Notes under the pieces: generated by a model
Seen by the model: the letters and a program-made list of their open reading frames with translations, nothing else
What the model was told of the DNA's origin: nothing
Databases searched by the model: none
In this document: positions 35,915 to 45,469 of the stretch, in pieces
Numbering within the stretch: the first letter of the stretch is position 1
How the letters are laid out: each line of letters starts with the position of its first letter
Origin: Dialister histaminiformans
Lineage (GTDB): Bacteria > Bacillota > Negativicutes > Veillonellales > Dialisteraceae
Direction of reading: 5' to 3'
NCBI RefSeq assembly: GCF_900103425.1
Contig: NZ_FMXA01000008.1
Coordinates: 22,930 to 86,929, forward strand
Length of the DNA: 64,000 nt
Translations under genes and position numbers: made by a program

Positions 35915-36772
35915 ATGCGTATTCCAAAAGTTTTAGCAATTCATGATATCAGCTGTGCCGGCAGGGCTTCCCTCACCGTCATTCTGCCAGTGCTTGCTGC
36001 CTGTGGTATTGAGGCCATACCGCTGCCAACGGCGGTATTAAGCAATCATCTGGCCTTTTCTCATGTATCCTCTCTGGATTTCACGCCATATATGCAGTCC
36101 TTTATGGATGCGTGGGACAGGAACGGCATTTCATTTGACGGAATTTACAGTGGATATCTGGCCAGTCCGGAACAGGTATATGTGGTAAAAGAAGCGATTA
36201 AGCGCTACGGGGGCCGGATTCCGGTAATGATTGATCCGGCTATGGCTGATCATGGACGGTTCTATTCCGGCCAGAATACGGAAATGGTAGAACATATGAG
36301 GCATCTCATCCGCCGGGCCCATGTGATAAAGCCGAACTACACAGAAGCCTGTTTCCTGGCAGGGGTTTCCTGTGATAAGAATGTGATTCCGGATGAAGGG
36401 CGGATAGATTATCTGCTGGATTATCTGGGACAAAGCACAGAACGGGTGATTATCACCTCCATTCCCCGGGGACATGATACTTACTGTAATATATCCCTGG
36501 ATAAGCGGACAGGGGAAAAGGAAATCGTTTCTTTCCCTTATATTCCGTTTACGACCTATGGGACCGGAGATATTTTCAGTTCCATTGTGATGGCGGGAAC
36601 TCTGAAGAATATACCTCTGGCACAGACGATGCGGATTGCTACCGCATTTCTGCAGAAAGCTATTGAGGCGACGGCAAAGGCAGGAACCAGTCCGCTGGAA
36701 GGAATACTTTTTGAAAATATGCTTCCGGAACTGACAGAAATTATGGAAAGGGCGGTTGCAGGCAATGAATAA
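35915..36772 (+). CDS. Pyridoxamine/pyridoxal kinase
   Basis: The enzyme phosphorylates B6 vitamers to feed pyridoxal 5'-phosphate. It belongs to the ribokinase fold: AIHDISCAGRASLTVILPVLAACGI at the start, a VMIDPAMADHG segment, VIKPNYTEACFLAG, and the catalytic FTTYGTGDIFSS near the C-terminus. ATG 35915 (285 residues) is preferred over the in-frame GTG 35897, since GGAG lies upstream of it. The gene lies 27 bases after the DUF47 gene and overlaps folP by eight bases. Confidence 0.92.
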   Translation: MRIPKVLAIHDISCAGRASLTVILPVLAACGIEAIPLPTAVLSNHLAFSHVSSLDFTPYMQSFMDAWDRNGISFDGIYSGYLASPEQVYVVKEAIKRYGGRIPVMIDPAMADHGRFYSGQNTEMVEHMRHLIRRAHVIKPNYTEACFLAGVSCDKNVIPDEGRIDYLLDYLGQSTERVIITSIPRGHDTYCNISLDKRTGEKEIVSFPYIPFTTYGTGDIFSSIVMAGTLKNIPLAQTMRIATAFLQKAIEATAKAGTSPLEGILFENMLPELTEIMERAVAGNE

Positions 36773-37607
36773 GGAAAAAAGAAGATATACATTTAAAGAT
36801 GGAAAAGAACTCATCCTTGGGGATAAGATGGTGGTCATGGGGATTCTGAATGTAACACCGGATTCCTTTTCCGATGGCGGGCACTGGGATACCGCCGGTA
36901 CTGCGGCAGACCATACAAAGAGAATGTGCCGTGATGGGGCTGGAATTATCGATATGGGGGCGGAATCCACCCGCCCTGGTTCTACTCCTCTTACCGCGGA
37001 TCAGGAATGGGAACGGCTTCAGACTTTTTTGCCGGTTGTGCTGAAGGAAAGTACGGTTCCTGTTTCTGTGGATACCTATCATTATGAAAATGCCGACCGG
37101 GTTATGACTGTGGGCGCCCATGTGATGAATGATATCTGGGGACTTCAGGGCGATGATGGCAGTATGGCCCGGGTAGCGGCAGAACACGCTTGCCCTGTCA
37201 TTGTGATGCACAATGACAAAAATCCGCATTATCACCAGGTGATCGAGGACATGAAACGATTCTTTGATACCTCCATAACCATTGCGGATAAGGCGGGAAT
37301 ACGAAGAGAAAACATCATACTGGATCCGGGCATAGGATTTGCCAAAACCAGAGAAGAAGATCTGGAAGTTATCCGGCATCTCGATGAACTGACAGAGGCC
37401 TTCCCATTTCCGTTCCTCCTGGCAGCGAGCCGGAAACGTATCGTAGGCACTCTGCTCAGTCTTGACCGGGCAGCGGACCGTGATGAAGGTACAGGGGCCT
37501 TATCCATCTGGGGGCTGGAAAAAGGATGCGCCATGGTGCGTGTTCATAATGTGCCAATGAATGTCCGGCTGGTACGCATGTGGGAAGCATTAAAGGGAAA
37601 TGACTGA
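36765..37607 (+). CDS. folP: Dihydropteroate synthase
   Basis: FolP joins p-aminobenzoate to dihydropterin pyrophosphate and is the sulfonamide target. The product of about 280 residues has GILNVTPDSFSDGG, DMGAESTRPGSTPLTADQEW, PVSVDTYH, NDIWGLQ, VIVMHND, LDPGIGFAKT and AASRKRIVG, which are all DHPS motifs. ATG 36765 is preferred; TTG 36756 in the same frame is possible. It forms with folB and folK a folate gene block (folE is not in the window). Confidence 0.96.
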   Translation: MNKEKRRYTFKDGKELILGDKMVVMGILNVTPDSFSDGGHWDTAGTAADHTKRMCRDGAGIIDMGAESTRPGSTPLTADQEWERLQTFLPVVLKESTVPVSVDTYHYENADRVMTVGAHVMNDIWGLQGDDGSMARVAAEHACPVIVMHNDKNPHYHQVIEDMKRFFDTSITIADKAGIRRENIILDPGIGFAKTREEDLEVIRHLDELTEAFPFPFLLAASRKRIVGTLLSLDRAADRDEGTGALSIWGLEKGCAMVRVHNVPMNVRLVRMWEALKGND

Positions 37608-37609
37608 AT

Positions 37610-37969
37610 ATGGATAAGATTACCTTAAAGGGAATGGAATTCTATGCCAGACATGGAGCAATGAAGGAAGAACAGATACTGGGGCAGAAGTTTACTGTGG
37701 ATATCACCATGTATCTCTCCCTGGATAAGGCCGGAGCGGATGATGACTTGGAAAAGACGGTTAATTACGCAAAGGTCTATTCTTTCTGTCGGAAGATTGT
37801 GGAAGGGGCGCCGGTCCGGCTGATTGAACGCCTGGCATGGATGATTAATGAAAAAATAATGAAGGAATATCCGGAAATCCTGTCCATCCGCACTACGGTA
37901 CATAAGCCGGGGGCGCCGGTGGGAGGCATATTTCAGGATGTATCCGTAACATTGGAGAAAACAAGATAA
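37610..37969 (+). CDS. folB: Dihydroneopterin aldolase
   Basis: FolB converts dihydroneopterin to hydroxymethyl-dihydropterin. The 119-residue product has LKGMEFYARHGAMKEEQILGQKF (catalytic region), the ETVNYAKVY-like KTVNYAKVYSFC, LIERLAWMINEKIM and the C-terminal VHKPGAPVGGIFQDVSV. It starts two bases after folP and overlaps folK by one base (TAATG). Confidence 0.95.
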   Translation: MDKITLKGMEFYARHGAMKEEQILGQKFTVDITMYLSLDKAGADDDLEKTVNYAKVYSFCRKIVEGAPVRLIERLAWMINEKIMKEYPEILSIRTTVHKPGAPVGGIFQDVSVTLEKTR

Positions 37970-38478
37970 TGAGCAGATTTTATATTTCCATGGGTTCCAA
38001 TATGGGAAATTCACTGGAAATTTTCAGAAAGGCATTCATCCGCATTTCAGAAATTCCGGGTCTTTCTCTCGTAAAGGCATCGTCTATTTACAATACAAAA
38101 CCCTGGGGGAAAACCAATCAACCGGATTTCCTGAACGCAGTGCTTCTGATAACCTTTGATGGAGAAGGAGAGGCGCTTATGCGTGAACTTCTGGCTGTGG
38201 AACAGGAATTTGGCAGGAAGAGGATTATTCACTGGGGCCCCCGTACACTGGATCTGGATATTCTGTACGGAGAGAATACAACCTGCCATAGTGAACTGCT
38301 TACTTTGCCGCATCCCTGGTTCTGGGATCGGCTTTTTGTGCTGGTTCCGATGGCGGAAATCACACCGGACTTTGTGTATAAAGGGCAGCGGATTCAGGAC
38401 CGTATTCATGAACTGGGGGATTCCAGCGCCGTAAGAAAGGAGGAGTTTACATGGAAGAACAGGCCATCAGAAATATAG
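37969..38478 (+). CDS. folK: 2-amino-4-hydroxy-6-hydroxymethyldihydropteridine pyrophosphokinase
   Basis: FolK activates the pterin with ATP before the FolP step. The 169-residue product shows YISMGSNMGNSLE, SSIYNTKPWGKTNQPDFLNAV, the core LLAVEQEFGRKRIIHWGPRTLDLDIL and the C-terminal LTLPHPWFWDRLFVLVPMAEI. All of these are family motifs. The last 28 bases overlap the start of mfd, so mfd may be translated by coupling. Confidence 0.95.
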   Translation: MSRFYISMGSNMGNSLEIFRKAFIRISEIPGLSLVKASSIYNTKPWGKTNQPDFLNAVLLITFDGEGEALMRELLAVEQEFGRKRIIHWGPRTLDLDILYGENTTCHSELLTLPHPWFWDRLFVLVPMAEITPDFVYKGQRIQDRIHELGDSSAVRKEEFTWKNRPSEI

Positions 38479-41400
38479 CGGATGTTCAATCCGGGACGGA
38501 AAAACCGGCAGAACAAACACAGAAACCGGAAGATAAACTCCTTCCGGAGCATGTGATGGGACCTTTCCTTATCCGGGAAATCAGCAGAGATAATCCGCAG
38601 ATGGAAGAAGGAGGCTTTTACCGCGATAAGAAGACAGTACAGTTGATAGGGGCCTCAGGAACACAGAAAGCCATGGCGGCTGCTATGGCCTGCGGAGAGC
38701 TGGAGGGACCGGCCGTCATTGTGGCACCTTCGGCCAGAGATCTGCGATACTGGGAAATGGACCTTCACTTCTTTATGCCTGAGAGAAAGTGCATTGTGTT
38801 CCCGGTCATAGAAAAAGCGGATGCCTCAGTAAACTTTTCATCTACCGAGCGATTAAGAGACCGGATGCGTGCACTTTCTGCCGTCAGAACCGGAGAACCG
38901 GTGGTCATCCTGGCAACCTCAGTGGAAGCGGCACAGAAGCTTCCGGAGCAGAAGACTCTTCTTTCTCAGTGCATAACGCTGACAAAAGAAGACTGTATAG
39001 AACGGGAAGACTTCCTGGCTCGACTTACCGGCATGGGCTATGAACGGGTGGATCAGGTCGAAAGATGTGGACATTTCTCCGTTCGCGGGGATATTATCGA
39101 TATTTTCCCGATAAATAAGGAACATCCGCTGCGCATAGAGTTCTTTGATGATGAAATCGATGGGATGCGCTGGTTTAATGAAGATACGCAGAGATCCATC
39201 CGTATGGCTGATAAGGCCATCATCTTCCCGATAAGCTATGAAGGGAAAGAGACAGCCATCCTCTCTGATTATCTGAAGGATGGACTGCTGATTCTGGATG
39301 AACCGCATCGGGGAGAAGAACAGCTGAAAAGCTATTTCCGTGAAGAAAAGGAGAATGCGTTACGGGCCGTTTCCTGGAAAGAATTGGTTGCATCGGGAAA
39401 TAAAAACCGCGAACTTATATTCTCTCTGATTAACCGGAGCCTTCCGGGGATATCCTGCCATCAGAGTGAGACATGGCCCGGACAGACGATGACTAACTAT
39501 CAGCGTCAGATTCCCCTGTTTATCACGGAATTGCAGAACCTGCTCAGCCATGGATGGAAAGCCGCGGTAGTGATTCCTGACCGTACGGAATACATGGAAA
39601 TTGAAGGGGCCCTGTCAGAGGCAGGGATTCCTGTATCGATGGAACTGGAAGCGGGAAAGGTCACACTGGCCAGAGACGCCATCTCCGGTGGTTTTGAACT
39701 GCCGAATCAGAAGATTGCCCTTATCGCCGCCGGAGATATTCTGGGACGGCAGAAAATCAGAAGATTCAGCCGTGCCGGAAATAAAGGAAGACAGATCCGT
39801 TATTTCTCTGATCTGAATGTGGGAGATTATGTAGTACAGGATACTCATGGTATTGGTCGTTACATCGGTCTTCGTACGATTGAGCTGGAAGGGGTTCACA
39901 GGGATTATGTGACCATACAGTACTCCGGAGGAGATAAGTTATATCTCCCTATGAATCAGATTTCCACACTGGAGAAATATATAGGTCCGGAAGGGACTAC
40001 TCCGGTTCTGAGTAAGATGGGCGGGGCCCAGTGGGACAGGGTTAAATCCAAAGCCGGTAAATCCATCCGTGAACTGGCGGAAAGACTGCTTAAGGTTTAT
40101 GCGGAAAGAGAGATTACTCCAGGAATTGCCTTTGATAAGGACAATGTTATGCAAAGGGAATTTGAAGATAGTTTCCCTTATATAGAGACGCCTGATCAGC
40201 TGTCAGCTATACAGAAGATAAAGGAGGCTATGGAAAAACCGCAGCCGATGGATATGCTCCTTTGCGGCGATGTGGGATTTGGCAAGACGGAAGTGGCCAT
40301 GCGCGCCGTGTTTAAATGTGTAGTGAGCGGATACCAGGCTATGGTTCTGGTTCCGACCACCGTTCTGTCGCAGCAGCATTACAAGAACTTTGTTAAGCGG
40401 ATGGAACCGTTTGGCATACGGGTGGCAGTCCTCAACCGGTTTGTCTCTCCTAAAGAGAAGAAACTGATTCTGCAGAAACTGGCAGCGGGAGAGATAGATG
40501 TCATTATTGGAACGCATGCCATTCTGAACAAGAAGATTCACTGCCATAAGCTGGGGCTTCTCGTTGTGGATGAAGAACAGCGCTTCGGCGTTGTACAGAA
40601 GGAAAAGTGGAAATCCTGGTCTGCTGGAATCGATGTGCTGGCCCTTTCGGCTACCCCGATTCCAAGAACACTCCACATGTCCCTTACCGGGGTGCGGGAT
40701 ATGGCCACACTTACGCAGGCACCGGCCAACCGCCATGCCATCCAGACCTATGTCACCGAATATGATGATAATCTGGTACGGGATGCCATTATCCGCGAAA
40801 AGGAACGTCATGGGCAGACATACTTCATTTACAACCGCATTGATACCATTGAAGCCATGCAGCATCACCTCCGGCAGATTCTGCCGGAAGATGTCTCCAT
40901 CGTTATAGCCCACGGCCGTATGGATGGACGGCAGCTGGAAGATATTATGGTGGATTTCTATGCCGGTAAATTTGATGTCCTTCTCTGTACGACGCTGATC
41001 GAAAATGGCATTGATCAGCCGAACGCCAATACCATGCTGGTATATGACGCCGACCGGTTGGGACTGTCTCAGATTTATCAGATGAGGGGACGTGTCGGAC
41101 GAAGTGAAAAGATTGCCAGAGCATACTTTTTCTACCGGAAAGGGAAGATTCTCAGCGAGGTGGCGGAAAAACGTCTGGATGCTATACGGGAATTCACTGA
41201 ACTGGGCAGCGGATTCAAGATTGCCATGCGAGACCTGGAAATCCGGGGCGCAGGTAACCTCCTCGGATCCGCACAGCATGGCAACATAGCCAATATTGGT
41301 TTCAGCACGTATTGCACCATGCTGGAAGATGCCATTAACACGCTTAAGGCAGAGCGGGAAAACAAGCCGAAGCCGAAGAAGCTTCCGGCGACGATTGTTG

Positions 41401-41852
41401 ATTTCCGACAGGATGCCTATCTGGATCCGAAGTATATTCCCAAGGAAGAGGCAAAGATGGAAATCTATCGCCGTCTTTCTCTGGCCTCTACGGAAGAAGA
41501 AGTTTCAGATTTGCTTGATGAGGTTATCGACCGTTTCGGTAATCCGACTGCTCCGGTTATCAAACTGTTCAACTCAGCTAAGGTCAGGACAAAAGCCAGA
41601 CATCTGGGAATCGGAAGTATACTGGATGAAGGGGGTCATTACCTCATTACCTGGGCTGATACGGATTTCATAAAAGGATGGAATCCCGCCAGACTTCCGG
41701 TACAGTATCTGGAAGCCATCCATATTCTCCCTGGGGCACCGTCGCGTATACAGATAGATAAGAGCAAGATCAGGAAAAATGTCCTCGTTTGGTTCAGTGA
41801 GCTGTTTACAGCGATTGAACAGGATATGGGGAAAAACATTAAGAATTCTTAA
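38451..41852 (+). CDS. mfd: Transcription-repair coupling factor Mfd
   Basis: Mfd removes stalled RNA polymerase and recruits UvrA to damage. The 1133-residue protein has the UvrB-like N-terminal part with FSVRGDIIDIFPI and the RNA-polymerase interacting domain (NVGDYVVQDTHGIGRYIGLRTIELEGV). The translocase motor has Walker A LCGDVGFGKTEVAMRA, DEEQRFGV, ALSATPIPRT and QMRGRVGRSEK. The C-terminal regulatory domain comes last. AAGGAGG precedes the ATG at 38451, inside folK. The N-terminal start (about 45 residues, low complexity with Gln/Glu/Lys) is not conserved. Confidence 0.96.
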   Translation: MEEQAIRNIADVQSGTEKPAEQTQKPEDKLLPEHVMGPFLIREISRDNPQMEEGGFYRDKKTVQLIGASGTQKAMAAAMACGELEGPAVIVAPSARDLRYWEMDLHFFMPERKCIVFPVIEKADASVNFSSTERLRDRMRALSAVRTGEPVVILATSVEAAQKLPEQKTLLSQCITLTKEDCIEREDFLARLTGMGYERVDQVERCGHFSVRGDIIDIFPINKEHPLRIEFFDDEIDGMRWFNEDTQRSIRMADKAIIFPISYEGKETAILSDYLKDGLLILDEPHRGEEQLKSYFREEKENALRAVSWKELVASGNKNRELIFSLINRSLPGISCHQSETWPGQTMTNYQRQIPLFITELQNLLSHGWKAAVVIPDRTEYMEIEGALSEAGIPVSMELEAGKVTLARDAISGGFELPNQKIALIAAGDILGRQKIRRFSRAGNKGRQIRYFSDLNVGDYVVQDTHGIGRYIGLRTIELEGVHRDYVTIQYSGGDKLYLPMNQISTLEKYIGPEGTTPVLSKMGGAQWDRVKSKAGKSIRELAERLLKVYAEREITPGIAFDKDNVMQREFEDSFPYIETPDQLSAIQKIKEAMEKPQPMDMLLCGDVGFGKTEVAMRAVFKCVVSGYQAMVLVPTTVLSQQHYKNFVKRMEPFGIRVAVLNRFVSPKEKKLILQKLAAGEIDVIIGTHAILNKKIHCHKLGLLVVDEEQRFGVVQKEKWKSWSAGIDVLALSATPIPRTLHMSLTGVRDMATLTQAPANRHAIQTYVTEYDDNLVRDAIIREKERHGQTYFIYNRIDTIEAMQHHLRQILPEDVSIVIAHGRMDGRQLEDIMVDFYAGKFDVLLCTTLIENGIDQPNANTMLVYDADRLGLSQIYQMRGRVGRSEKIARAYFFYRKGKILSEVAEKRLDAIREFTELGSGFKIAMRDLEIRGAGNLLGSAQHGNIANIGFSTYCTMLEDAINTLKAERENKPKPKKLPATIVDFRQDAYLDPKYIPKEEAKMEIYRRLSLASTEEEVSDLLDEVIDRFGNPTAPVIKLFNSAKVRTKARHLGIGSILDEGGHYLITWADTDFIKGWNPARLPVQYLEAIHILPGAPSRIQIDKSKIRKNVLVWFSELFTAIEQDMGKNIKNS

Positions 41853-42070
41853 ACAACGGACTGACGGGCCTGTGAAGTATCCCACAAGATATGCAAATTG
41901 TGTTATACTATTTCGTGTTGACCCACAATGGGGGAATGTTACCGATGAACTCTTTTTCCGGATGCTGAAAAGGATTACATCGGATTTTCATTAGATTCAA
42001 GAATAACTGCCGGTTCCGTGTGACAGATGGTTATGCCGGAACACAGGGCAGTATAGGATGGATTGGAAAA

Positions 42071-43666
42071 ATGAAGAAAAACTCGTTTATACAAGGTGCG
42101 GTGATTCTTGCGGTATCAGGAATCATTGTAAAGCTTATCGGTGCAGTCAGCCGTATTTACCTGTCCCGTCTTCTGGGCGGTGAAGGGATAGGTCTCTATC
42201 AGATGGCTTACCCGATTTATCTGCTCTGTCTTTCTATTTCGACGGCAGGTTTACCGGTTGCCATCTCCATCATGGTTTCAGAACGCAATGCAATCCATGA
42301 TTTTCTGGGAGGGCAGAGAATTCTGAAGATTGCCCTGTCCGTTCTGACCCTGACAGGATTGCTTTTCAGTGTGGGACTCTATTTCGGATCCAGTGTGCTG
42401 ATTGATCATCACATTGTCCGTGATCCCAGAGCCTACTGGTCTCTTATCGCACTGGCGCCGGCAGTATTCTGCGCTACCATTTCTGCGACCATGCGCGGAT
42501 ACTTCCAGGGACTTCAGAACATGACACCTACTGCGGTATCTGAAGTCATTGAACAGTTTGTCCGCGTGGTGACGATGATTGGCCTGGCCATCATCCTGTT
42601 ACCGAAAGGGCTTGAATTTGGCGCGGCTGGTGCCACATTTGGCGCTGCGCCGGGGGCAGCTGCGGCTATTCTTACTCTGGGCTGGTTCTACTGGCATGAC
42701 AGAAAACACAGAAAGATGTGGTATATGAGTCAGGACAAGTCCATTGTTCCTGACAGCACATGGAATATCATGAAACGCCTGTTTATCCTTGCGATTCCTG
42801 TATCCTGCGCTAATATCATGATTCCAATCGTTTCCAATATCGATTTGTTCATCGTACCGAAGAGACTGGAAGTGGCCGGTTTCAATGTAGAACAGGCAAC
42901 AACCCTTTTCGGATACCTTACCGGTATGGCTACGGCACTGATTAACATGCCGACCATTGTTACGTCTTCCATGTCATCCAGTCTGGTGCCGGGAATTTCT
43001 GAAGCCAGCATCAAGAAAGACTTTGATACCATCAGAAGACGCGCCAGAACTGCACTTCGTCTGGCTTCTGTCTTTACACTGCCAGCGGCTATCGGACTTG
43101 GGGTCATCGCTACTCCGATTTCCACTATGCTCTATGCTACGGCGAACGCCGGACCGTGTATTGCTGTTATGAGTATTGGTATTTTTTTCCTCGGTATTCA
43201 GCAGGTTACCACAGGTATTCTGCAGGGGCTGGGAAAGACAGCTGTACCATTTATCAATCTGATAGTCAGTGGATGTGTCAAGGTTGCCTTTTCATGGAAT
43301 CTTACCGCTATGCCGCAATTTGGTGTGCTGGGGGCAGCGTTTGCAACGGATACGGACTTTGCTGTAGCGGCTGCATTAAACCTTCTGTTCCTGTACCGGT
43401 ACATGCGGTTTAACATGGATTATGGTCACCTGCTGAAGGTAGCTATCGCCTCCGCGGTTATGGGGGTAGCGGTATATTTCAGCTTTGGGGCCATTATCGG
43501 GGCTATTCACAGTAATACGCTGTCGGCACTTCTTGCTATCTGTGTAGGTGTTGTGGTTTATGCTCTGGGTATTCTGCTGACTAAGGCCATCAAGCCGGAA
43601 GATGTAAGAACTATGCCGAAAATCGGACCAAAACTGGCAGCCATTATTGAAAAGATTAGTTTCTGA
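42071..43666 (+). CDS. MurJ/SpoVB-type polysaccharide flippase
   Basis: The 531-residue integral membrane protein of the MVF/oligosaccharide flippase superfamily starts MKKNSFIQGAVILAVSGIIVKLIGAVSRIYLSRLLGGEGIGLYQMAYP, given here in overlapping motifs. Further helices include GLPVAISIMVSERNA, ATMRGYFQGLQNMTPTAVSE and GILQGLGKTAVPF. These fit the SpoVB/Wzx-like branch that moves lipid-linked glycans; a lipid II flippase role is plausible. ATG 42071 is chosen over an upstream in-frame ATG (42020) because the membrane-start pattern matches the family there. A terminator follows. Confidence 0.85.
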   Translation: MKKNSFIQGAVILAVSGIIVKLIGAVSRIYLSRLLGGEGIGLYQMAYPIYLLCLSISTAGLPVAISIMVSERNAIHDFLGGQRILKIALSVLTLTGLLFSVGLYFGSSVLIDHHIVRDPRAYWSLIALAPAVFCATISATMRGYFQGLQNMTPTAVSEVIEQFVRVVTMIGLAIILLPKGLEFGAAGATFGAAPGAAAAILTLGWFYWHDRKHRKMWYMSQDKSIVPDSTWNIMKRLFILAIPVSCANIMIPIVSNIDLFIVPKRLEVAGFNVEQATTLFGYLTGMATALINMPTIVTSSMSSSLVPGISEASIKKDFDTIRRRARTALRLASVFTLPAAIGLGVIATPISTMLYATANAGPCIAVMSIGIFFLGIQQVTTGILQGLGKTAVPFINLIVSGCVKVAFSWNLTAMPQFGVLGAAFATDTDFAVAAALNLLFLYRYMRFNMDYGHLLKVAIASAVMGVAVYFSFGAIIGAIHSNTLSALLAICVGVVVYALGILLTKAIKPEDVRTMPKIGPKLAAIIEKISF

Positions 43667-43673
43667 TTAAAAG

Positions 43674-43712
43674 AGCAATAATTTGTATTCATTGCAGATT
43701 ATTGCTTTTTTT
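43674..43712 (+). terminator. Intrinsic terminator after the flippase gene
   Basis: AGCAATAAT (43674-43682) pairs perfectly with ATTATTGCT (43698-43706), followed by TTTTTTAT. Confidence 0.85.
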
Positions 43713-43756
43713 ATACCTGCTCACTATTTGTATGTGTTCCGGGAGGAGGACGGGAT

Positions 43757-44902
43757 ATGACAGAAGCGGATATTCAGGTTTTAATACAGAATCATCTCAT
43801 ATCATTTAACAGAACCGTTATCTTTGCCGAGGGAAAGGCATCACTGGTCGAACCATTTCGCGAAGGTACGGATCTGGTTGTATCGGGACTGGATTCAGGA
43901 ACATGGTCCTTATGGAAAGAGAGATTGCAGAAAACATATGAAAATGACAGTGTGATACAGATCATGGATTCTCAGAGACGTATGATGCCTGTCCGCCTGG
44001 AAGCGGCGGGTAAGGAGATATCTGTGCCTCGTCTGCTCGTTATCCGTCCGGATCAGATGAAAAACAAACCGTCCGGAAGATATTCCCTTGAACCACTGGA
44101 AGAGGTTATGAATACACTGCTGGGAGAAGGAGGATGTCCCTGGGACAAAGCACAGACCCATAAATCACTTCGTACGTATTTCATTCAGGAAGTGTATGAA
44201 GTGATTGACGCGATTGATGAAGGAAATCCGGAACATCTGCAAGAAGAGCTTGGAGACTGTCTGTATCAGATTATTTTTCATTCTGCCCTGGCTGAAAGGG
44301 AAGGGCTGTTTACCTTGCAGGATGTTGTGCAGGGGGTAGTGCAGAAAATGAAGAGCCGGCACCCTGGAATATTCAGGGATAACGTGGGACAGGTATCTGA
44401 TGGGGCTGCAAAAGATAAACTTTCCTGGGAAGATAGAAAAAATGAGGCAAAAAACAGAAAACATCTGCTGGATGGTGTACCAAAATGCTTGCCAAGCCTG
44501 CTTTTAGCGTGTATAATTCAGAAGAAAGTGAGTTCTACCGAAGTTCGAACCACCCGGAATGTCCATGAAATATCTGTGGATATTCAGCGGTCCCTTACAT
44601 CCTGCTTTAAAAAAGTGGGGGACAAGTGCAAGGACGGAACGGACAATGAATTAGGCAGACTGCTTTTTGTTTTTGCCGCCGCAGTCCTGGACGCTGGTAA
44701 GGATCCCGAATTGCTCCTGCACGAGTATTGCATGGAGTATATACGTATGTTTACTGCATGGGAAACAGAAATCCAAGCGAAATATAGCGGAGCAAAGCTA
44801 AGTGGCAGTCAGATTCGAAACTTGTGGGCAGTTCATTGCCGCAAGAAAAATGCCACAGAGTCGGAAGAAACACCAAACGGGTGTGAACCCCGTTTTATTT
44901 AA
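43757..44902 (+). CDS. mazG: Nucleoside triphosphate pyrophosphohydrolase, MazG family
   Basis: The enzyme hydrolyses NTPs or dNTPs to the monophosphates and is thought to clean up aberrant nucleotides. The 381-residue product has an N-terminal region of about 115 residues without a strong assignment. The MazG core follows with GGCPWDKAQTHKSLRTYFIQEVYEVIDAID, then EELGDCLYQIIFHS, the metal-binding E-E-D pattern. KMKSRHPGIF and LSWEDRKNEAKN follow. The C-terminal half resembles a second, degenerate MazG repeat (IQRSLTSCFKKVGD ... ELGRLLFVFAA). It is upstream of hup. Confidence 0.9.
   Translation: MTEADIQVLIQNHLISFNRTVIFAEGKASLVEPFREGTDLVVSGLDSGTWSLWKERLQKTYENDSVIQIMDSQRRMMPVRLEAAGKEISVPRLLVIRPDQMKNKPSGRYSLEPLEEVMNTLLGEGGCPWDKAQTHKSLRTYFIQEVYEVIDAIDEGNPEHLQEELGDCLYQIIFHSALAEREGLFTLQDVVQGVVQKMKSRHPGIFRDNVGQVSDGAAKDKLSWEDRKNEAKNRKHLLDGVPKCLPSLLLACIIQKKVSSTEVRTTRNVHEISVDIQRSLTSCFKKVGDKCKDGTDNELGRLLFVFAAAVLDAGKDPELLLHEYCMEYIRMFTAWETEIQAKYSGAKLSGSQIRNLWAVHCRKKNATESEETPNGCEPRFI
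44875..44901 (+). terminator. Short hairpin between mazG and hup
   Basis: AAACGGG pairs with CCCGTTT across the last codons of mazG and is followed by TATTT. It could reduce read-through into hup or act as an RNA-processing point; weak evidence. Confidence 0.35.
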
Positions 44903-44919
44903 AGGAGGAATTTTTTACT

Positions 44920-45195
44920 ATGAATAAGACAGAATTGATTGCAGCAGTTGCTGAAGAAGCTAAAATGACCAAAAAGGACGCTGAAAAGGCAGTAAAGGCA
45001 GTCCTCGACGTTATCAGCGAATCTCTCGAACAGGGAGACAAGGTTGCTCTCATTGGATTTGGCACATTTGAAGTTCGTCAGCGCGCAGCAAGAACAGGTC
45101 ACAATCCGTCTAACCAGGAAACAATTCAGATTCCTGCTTCCAAGGCTCCAGCATTCCGTCCAAGCAAGCAGCTGAAGGAAAGAGTTAACCACTAA
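44920..45195 (+). CDS. HU family DNA-binding protein
   Basis: HU is a nucleoid protein that bends DNA as a dimer. The 91-residue product has MNKTELIAAVAEEAKMTKKDAEKAVKAV at the N-terminus, given by its start and end motifs, GDKVALIGFGTFEVRQRAARTGHNP (the beta arm) and a Lys-rich end. A strong AAAGGAGG lies before the ATG. The gene follows mazG by 17 bases, as in many Firmicutes, and ends at a powerful terminator. Confidence 0.97.
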   Translation: MNKTELIAAVAEEAKMTKKDAEKAVKAVLDVISESLEQGDKVALIGFGTFEVRQRAARTGHNPSNQETIQIPASKAPAFRPSKQLKERVNH

Positions 45196-45272
45196 TTCTT
45201 TACAGGATATTCCGGAAATCCGTTTATGGCACATTTCCGGCCATGGCAGAAGATTTCCTCAAAACAGCTATC

Positions 45273-45326
45273 AAAAAGCTTCAACGCGGTCATTCCGTAA
45301 TCCGGTGACTGTGTTGAAGCTTTTTT
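45273..45326 (+). terminator. Intrinsic terminator after hup
   Basis: Bases 45273-45292 pair with 45306-45325 (AAAAAGCTTCAA with TTGAAGCTTTTT plus further pairs), followed by T. It is long and A/T flanked on both sides. Confidence 0.9.
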
Positions 45327-45469
45327 CAGGAGTAAATTCCTTCAGGCTGAAAGATTTTCATGATAATAATGCCACCTGTATAAAATTTATTAGTAAACAA
45401 AATAAGGTGGACATGGACAAAACATACCTTATCTTGTATCATTATAAAAGATGAAAAGTGGTGTTTATA

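Noticed and set aside
45405..45440. Operator-like inverted repeat AATAAGGT/ACCTTAT before the aminopeptidase gene
   Set aside because: Arms are only seven bases, 17 apart, with no known regulator match; could be chance.
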